DNA of 64,000 nucleotides from JAHBNG01 sp039028975 (lineage in GTDB: Bacteria; Chloroflexota; Anaerolineae; Caldilineales; Caldilineaceae), in the NCBI GenBank assembly GCA_039028975.1, contig JBCCHB010000071.1, positions 1-64,000 of the forward strand, read 5' to 3'. Below the pieces are notes generated by a model. That model was not told the origin of the DNA, searched no databases, and was given only the letters and a program-made list of their open reading frames with translations. The position numbers were made by a program, and so were the translations under genes. Each line of letters starts with the position of its first letter. Positions within the stretch are counted from its first letter, which is position 1. Below, one piece after another: positions 59,784 to 64,000 of the stretch.

Positions 59784-60158
59784 GTACGTATTATACTCGA
59801 CAGCAGCACAAATGAACATCGGTCCTGGAGGGTTGAAGGAGCTACAAGTGTTCATTTGTTGCGCTGCTGTGTATATACAATAGGTGAACAAGGAGAGAAA
59901 CAGCGGGGGCGCTTAAGCAAGTTGGGTCATATCGGCCTAACTTGCTTAGTCCTATCTTCTAATCGAGGTCATATCGAGCAACGTAAAAAAGTACACAGGT
60001 CGCGCGGTTTTGTGCACTCACATCACGCCTGCAGAAGTGTACAATTGTTGACATGAAGTGAACCAAGGCTGACAACCAAGACAGCCAGCAAACATCTTAG
60101 CTATTTTGGGGATATTGACCGAGCGGCTAATATCCCCCACAAATCTACGAGGAAACTC
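59784..60158. promoter_or_regulatory. Divergent regulatory region with two dyads
   Basis: Contains CAGCAGCACAAATGAACA (59801-59818) with TGTTCATTTGTTGCGCTGCTG (59849-59869), extended outward by GTATTATAC/GTATATAC, a nearly perfect 18-20 base inverted repeat, and TAAGCAAGTTGGG (59914-59926) with CCTAACTTGCTTA (59936-59948), one mismatch. Both sit between the regulator and the hydrolase gene; the first overlaps the probable leader of the regulator. Likely operator or transcript hairpin; no U-run. Confidence 0.6.
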
Positions 60159-61094
60159 ATGTCAAACACAACAGTTAAACAAGTCACTTTCATATCATTT
60201 GGCGTAGAGCTAGCTGGTGATTTATACCTTCCTGAAGGTTTTGATGAAAACAAAAAGTACAAAGCAATCGTTGGCGCAAGCCCGTTCCCTCAGGTAAAAG
60301 ACCAAATACCTGCAACATACGGCCCAGAAATGGCTGAAAGAGGGTTTATCTACCTAGGATTTGACTATCTAGGAATGGGAGATTCGCCAGCATTACCAGG
60401 TGAGTACATGCAGTCAAGGTATATGTTTAGACTGATTGAAAACACTTGGGACGCAGTTTCCTATTTAGGAACGCTGCCGTTTGTAGATGAAATTTATGGG
60501 CTTGGCGTATGTCAAGGTGGTGGCATCATCGCATCAGCAGCAGTGACCGACCACCGAATTAAGAAAATCGCTACGGTTTCAGGAATGATTGCCGTAGATG
60601 CTTTTCAGTGGCTAGGTAGAGAAGTTACGGATCCAATGATTGCTGCTGCCAATGCTTCAAAGCAGAAGATGTATGAGACAGGAGAGCCAGATTATGAGCC
60701 TACTTCTTATGGACTTACTGACGATCAATCAAGAGAAGAATATCTTGAGGTAACTCCAAACCCACTAGGAGGTGAATCATATGACTACTACGGTCGTGAT
60801 GGGTTCCGAGGACCAAAAGCTGTCAAGAACTTCACGAACATGCATATCGCTGATCAGGCCATGCAGTCAATGTTCTCTATCGGAGCAGCATATGCAGACA
60901 AGATTGTTCAGCCTACGTTAGTTGTGTACGGTACAGATGCTCCAACAGCTATTTGCTCAACTGGGTTTATTGAGAAGCTTACAAACAATCCTGAGGTTTT
61001 AGCTTTGGGTGAGTTTGGTCATGTTGACTTCTACTACAAGCCAGAAGCAGTAAAAGCATCAACTGATGCTGCAGCGGAATTCTTCAACAAATAA
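60159..61094 (+). CDS. Alpha/beta hydrolase with Cys nucleophile (dienelactone-hydrolase-like)
   Basis: 311 residues. FISFGVELAGDLYLPEGFDENKKYKAIVGASPFPQVKDQ, FIYLGFDYLGMGDS, nucleophile elbow LGVCQGGG (Cys118), then VVYGTDAP (candidate Asp) and LGEFGHVDFYY (candidate His). Gx(C)xG at the elbow is as in dienelactone hydrolases, where Cys replaces Ser; so hydrolysis of an ester or lactone is plausible, substrate unknown. ATG 60159 has CGAGGAAACTC upstream. Followed by an SDR and then an AraC regulator on the same strand; base composition of this group is lower in GC than the regulator upstream. Confidence 0.83.
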   Translation: MSNTTVKQVTFISFGVELAGDLYLPEGFDENKKYKAIVGASPFPQVKDQIPATYGPEMAERGFIYLGFDYLGMGDSPALPGEYMQSRYMFRLIENTWDAVSYLGTLPFVDEIYGLGVCQGGGIIASAAVTDHRIKKIATVSGMIAVDAFQWLGREVTDPMIAAANASKQKMYETGEPDYEPTSYGLTDDQSREEYLEVTPNPLGGESYDYYGRDGFRGPKAVKNFTNMHIADQAMQSMFSIGAAYADKIVQPTLVVYGTDAPTAICSTGFIEKLTNNPEVLALGEFGHVDFYYKPEAVKASTDAAAEFFNK

Positions 61095-61188
61095 TTTAGG
61101 ACTTACGCACACCAGACTGGGGCAGTTTCCAAAACTGCTCCAGTCTCTAACCTGTCAGGTCTTCAGTCTGTATGACATCGAGAAAAAA

Positions 61189-62130
61189 ATGAACAATTTC
61201 AAAAACATCCCCAACTTAGATGGCAAAGTTGCGATTGTGACGGGTGCCAACAGCGGAACAGGCTATGGTATTACGTTCCATTTGGCGAAACATAACTGCA
61301 AAGTCATCATGGCTTCGCGCAACGCAAGCAAGTTGCAAGATGCAAAAGAACAACTTATTCGCGAAGTCCCTGATGCTAAACTTGAAATAGAAGTTGTGGA
61401 TTTAACCAGTTTAGAAAGCATTGAAGACTTCTGCAATAGAATTAAAAGCAACTACGGAAAAATTGACTTTTTGGCCAACAATGCGGGTGGTGGCGGCTCT
61501 AAGTTTACACAAACGGTAGACGGGCTGGAAGCGAATCTCACGCTCAATTACTTAGGGCTTTTTGCTTTGACTGTTCAACTCCTGCCTGTGCTGAACGATG
61601 GTAGCCGGATCGTGAACTTCTCCAGTATGGGCTACAAACGATTTTTGCGGAACGATCTCGATGTCGATAATTTGATGTGTGAAAACCCTGATGATTACAA
61701 CCAAATGCAGGAGTATTGCAAAGCAAAGCTATGTGCAATCCTGTTTGCTGTGAAGCTACAGGAGGAGTTTGAAAAAGTGGGGTCAAACTCGATGGCCTTA
61801 TCCTGCCATCCGGGGTTTGCAAGAACAAACCTAATGACAAAACCAGAAAATCCGCTAGGGATGCGCATGCTCGGAACCGTTATGAACTCAGTTTCGGGTT
61901 TGTTGGGATTGAGCCATGATTTATATGATGGGGCGTTACCCGCTATTGAAGCACTCATTGCAGATGATGCTCAACCTAATATGGTCTACTCTCCAAGTGG
62001 CAGAGGCGAGGCGACCGGTGCCCCCATTGCCATAGAGATTGACCGCACCCACTTTAAGGATGAAGACATCGATAAGCTGTGGGACAAAACACAGGAACTA
62101 CTAAAAATAAATGTAGGCGATTACTTGTAG
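61189..62130 (+). CDS. Short-chain dehydrogenase/reductase
   Basis: 313 residues from ATG 61189. Classical-type SDR fold: KVAIVTGANSGTGYGITFHLAKHNCKVIMASRNASK (NAD(P) loop TGANSGTG), DFLANNAGGGG (NNAG), IVNFSSMGYKRF (Ser), EYCKAKL (Tyr and Lys of YxxxK) and SCHPGFARTNLM. Slightly longer than the usual 250 residues through a C-terminal segment (VYSPSGRGEATGAPIAIEIDRTHFKDEDIDKLWD) as in retinol-dehydrogenase-like members. Substrate unknown. 94 bp after the hydrolase gene and 114 bp before the AraC regulator. Confidence 0.88.
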   Translation: MNNFKNIPNLDGKVAIVTGANSGTGYGITFHLAKHNCKVIMASRNASKLQDAKEQLIREVPDAKLEIEVVDLTSLESIEDFCNRIKSNYGKIDFLANNAGGGGSKFTQTVDGLEANLTLNYLGLFALTVQLLPVLNDGSRIVNFSSMGYKRFLRNDLDVDNLMCENPDDYNQMQEYCKAKLCAILFAVKLQEEFEKVGSNSMALSCHPGFARTNLMTKPENPLGMRMLGTVMNSVSGLLGLSHDLYDGALPAIEALIADDAQPNMVYSPSGRGEATGAPIAIEIDRTHFKDEDIDKLWDKTQELLKINVGDYL

Positions 62131-62244
62131 TCTGCCAGAAAAGTCTTGTCCCGACTTGTGCCCAGCCCACTCAGGACCATTCGGTGGAGGGAGGACAGAA
62201 CTTTTCTGGCCATCTATATAGCCCTTGAAAGCAGAAACTCACCT

Positions 62245-63165
62245 ATGATTACGCACTACTTCAACAGCATCACAGAAGCAAATCAGTTTTTGGATTTGCC
62301 CAAGCCCGAACATCCGCTTTTCTTTGTCCACGTCGACACTCGCACGAGTGACGAAGCACAAACCACCACGCTTGACGAGCCAATCGCACTGTCAAACAAC
62401 TTCTACTCGATTGGGTTTAAGAATGTGCTGGCGGGCGAAATGCAATATGGTCGCACAAAGTACGATTTGACCAACGGGACGATGATCTTCACCGCCCCAC
62501 GACAACAAGTCATCGCGAGCGGGATGATGACAGTTGCCACCAATGCGAGCATTTTCATCCATGAGGATTTCATTCGCGGGCATGAGATTCAGCGACGCAT
62601 TAAGGAATACCATTTTTTTGATTACGCTACGAATGAGGCGCTACACCTGACCCCCAAAGAAGAACGCCTAATCCTCACGCTGTTTGAATCGGTCGAAACG
62701 GAATATCACAACAACCCCGACCAATTTAGCAAAGAGATTTTGCTATCTTATGTTGATACGATCTTGAATCATTCGCAGCGTTTTTATCAACGGCAATTTC
62801 TGCATCGGCAGGAGGCCGTAGGCAGTGTTGTTTCCCAATTTACCCAAATTCTTGCCATTCATTTTGAGTCTGGTGCGTTTGAGTTAGAAGGAACGCCACG
62901 TGTCGAAGAGATCGCGCAGGAAATGAGCATGTCGAGTCGCTATCTGAGTGATGCGCTCAAAGCGGAATCGGGCAAGACGGCGATTGAAAACATCCACCTC
63001 TATCTGATGGATGAGGCGAAAAACTTGTTGCTAGAACCCCAAATGACGGTTGCTGAAACTGCCTATAAATTGGGGTTTGAAACGCCACAATACTTTTCGC
63101 GGCTGTTTAAGAAGAAGGTTGGCTTATCCCCGACCGCTTATCAGGCACAACATTCGCTTAATTGA
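62245..63165 (+). CDS. AraC family transcriptional regulator
   Basis: 306 residues from ATG 62245 (upstream open frame not supported). N-terminal cupin-like AraC_N half (NFYSIGFKNVLAGEMQYGRTKYDLTNGTMIFTAPRQQVIASG) and C-terminal double helix-turn-helix: RVEEIAQEMSMSSRYLSDALKAESGKTAIENIHLYLMDEAKNLLLEPQMTVAETAYKLGFETPQYFSRLFKKKVGLSPTAYQ, diagnostic. Likely governs the adjacent SDR and hydrolase genes, which lie immediately upstream on the same strand. Confidence 0.92.
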   Translation: MITHYFNSITEANQFLDLPKPEHPLFFVHVDTRTSDEAQTTTLDEPIALSNNFYSIGFKNVLAGEMQYGRTKYDLTNGTMIFTAPRQQVIASGMMTVATNASIFIHEDFIRGHEIQRRIKEYHFFDYATNEALHLTPKEERLILTLFESVETEYHNNPDQFSKEILLSYVDTILNHSQRFYQRQFLHRQEAVGSVVSQFTQILAIHFESGAFELEGTPRVEEIAQEMSMSSRYLSDALKAESGKTAIENIHLYLMDEAKNLLLEPQMTVAETAYKLGFETPQYFSRLFKKKVGLSPTAYQAQHSLN

Positions 63166-63364
63166 GCGTCTCGCTTTCCACATAACCGAAATCTCACCAA
63201 AATATGTGCTAAATGCGATCAGGTTGCACGGTTTTGCGCGCTATAAACTTGCACGTCAGATCGTATCCTAATCGGTATAGACCACTGCCACGCTATGGCA
63301 ATCAATGCGCTTCTCGCTCCCATCAAACATATACGAGAAGGGAGAAAATTTGGAGAAAATCAAG

Positions 63365-63745
63365 ATGAGCAGATTAGAAACTATTTTAAGAGTCATGATT
63401 GTATTAATCGCAATTACCCTGTTAGGAAACGGGTTTTTGTGGGGTTTTACGCTCAACAATTTAGAGACCTACAGCATCACAACTGAAGGCGCTCTCGGCT
63501 TAAACATGATCAAAAGCAACATCAGTTCTGGACAGTTTAGTGCATTTATTTTTCTGGTGATGTATACGTGGCGACGTGGATTTTGGTTTTATCCGGCCAT
63601 CATTTTGGTTGTATCGTACTTGATCCCGAGAATAGTTAGCCTTTTTGTTGATGGTTCACACCCCACTATCTTGATCGGTATTGCTTTAGAAGCGTTTGTG
63701 GCGATTGTGCTGGTTGCTTTGTGGCGGATGGAATCGGCTGAGTAA
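63365..63745 (+). CDS. Small four-helix membrane protein (DUF4345-like)
   Basis: 126 residues from ATG 63365, which has GGAG at 63353-63356 about eight bases upstream; the open frame from 63305 is an extension. Four hydrophobic segments: ILRVMIVLIAITLLGNGFLWGF, SAFIFLVMYTWRRGFWFYPAIILVVSYLIPRIVSLFV and ILIGIALEAFVAIVLVALW. This resembles the DUF4345-type small integral membrane proteins; role unknown. Placed 200 bp after the AraC gene. Confidence 0.65.
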   Translation: MSRLETILRVMIVLIAITLLGNGFLWGFTLNNLETYSITTEGALGLNMIKSNISSGQFSAFIFLVMYTWRRGFWFYPAIILVVSYLIPRIVSLFVDGSHPTILIGIALEAFVAIVLVALWRMESAE

Positions 63746-63931
63746 TTACTCTGGCAGAGTTCAACAGGGCATTTCACACTTGTTTCTCTGAAGCACATAC
63801 ATGTTCCCCATCCCGCCCCCTCTTTGGCGTCGGGTCAGACCTAGCCTAACTCCCCTGGCACTTTTCGAGAACCATTGTCAACTACTCGCTTTTCAAGACC
63901 CTTATCGATGTTCTTCCCATTATAGTTTTTA

Positions 63932-63993
63932 AGATAAAGATTTTCCGCACATACCTTCGACAAGCTCAGGAAACGTGCGGAAAATCTTTATCT
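63932..63993. repeat. Perfect 19-bp inverted repeat enclosing a REP-type core
   Basis: AGATAAAGATTTTCCGCAC (63932-63950) and GTGCGGAAAATCTTTATCT (63975-63993) are exact reverse complements, separated by 24 bases that contain CCTTCGACAAGCTCAGG, the same core as the inverted repeat at 13893-13933. It lies near the right edge, about 190 bp after the membrane protein gene. Might be a bidirectional terminator, a REP/MITE element or a repeat unit cut by the window edge. Confidence 0.85.
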
Positions 63994-64000
63994 GGATGTC

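Noticed and set aside
1..64000. Prophage, integrase/att sites or plasmid origin
   Set aside because: No phage structural, integrase or replication genes were seen; the mobile signals are limited to the transposase relic, RAYT and short repeats.

Overview
The window looks like a chromosomal segment of a filamentous or otherwise multicellular Chloroflexota bacterium (Anaerolineae/Caldilineae-like). The basis is the large secreted repeat protein whose C-terminus is Thr/Pro-rich followed by an IYLPL motif, a tail common in that phylum, together with an nSTAND1-WD40/SIR2/EAD1 gene set, a MalT-type LuxR regulator, and many short intergenic repeats. This assignment is inference; no rRNA is present to confirm it.

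Layout. 1-4941 (minus strand): an operon encoding an EAD1-linked formylglycine-enzyme-fold protein, a SIR2-like protein and a membrane-anchored nSTAND1 NTPase with WD40 repeats, which runs off the left edge. It has the architecture of an NTP-dependent biological conflict (anti-invader/suicide) module. 5173-9439 (minus): GH127 arabinofuranosidase, a helicase-associated-domain protein and an SRPBCC protein in one operon. 9440-12330: a decayed zone with two pseudogenes flanking a PhyH-family dioxygenase. 12340-28294 (plus): a Wzx/Wzy-type exopolysaccharide locus (chain-length/pseudokinase, flippase, polymerase, three GT4 glycosyltransferases, a beta-helix lipoprotein, AsnB, priming sugar transferase, DegT aminotransferase, RmlB). 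28316-29169: a candidate structured RNA, tRNA-His and a CAT-anticodon tRNA. 29297-34078 (minus): a 1593-residue repeat surface protein, followed upstream by a metallophosphoesterase, LspA and an aminotransferase.

36796-43820 (minus): a phenylacetate catabolism block. PaaK activates phenylacetate, PaaABC(D) epoxidises phenylacetyl-CoA, and an enoyl-CoA hydratase/isomerase may act downstream. PaaB carries two copies of its domain, a DUF6157 gene sits between paaA and paaB, and no paaE reductase is present here.

44031-48504: a mobile-element-scarred island. A REP-associated (RAYT) transposase with its hairpins lies between two DUF488 genes; a DUF488-linked dual-OB-type gene is truncated; a pentapeptide-repeat gene is broken by a frameshifted DUF6399-type transposase; and a 139-bp MITE-like element has a clear 8-bp target duplication. 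49074-51567: an iron-type alcohol dehydrogenase and a Gfo/Idh/MocA oxidoreductase. 51568-53717: gene relics and repeats, including a haloalkane dehalogenase pseudogene. 53718-55727: a P-type ATPase lacking the usual CPC metal site. 55882-63745: small proteins, a MalT-like LuxR regulator divergent from an alpha/beta hydrolase/SDR/AraC/membrane-protein group. The window ends in a perfect 19-bp inverted repeat.

All assignments come from reading the sequence and protein family knowledge; no database search was run.
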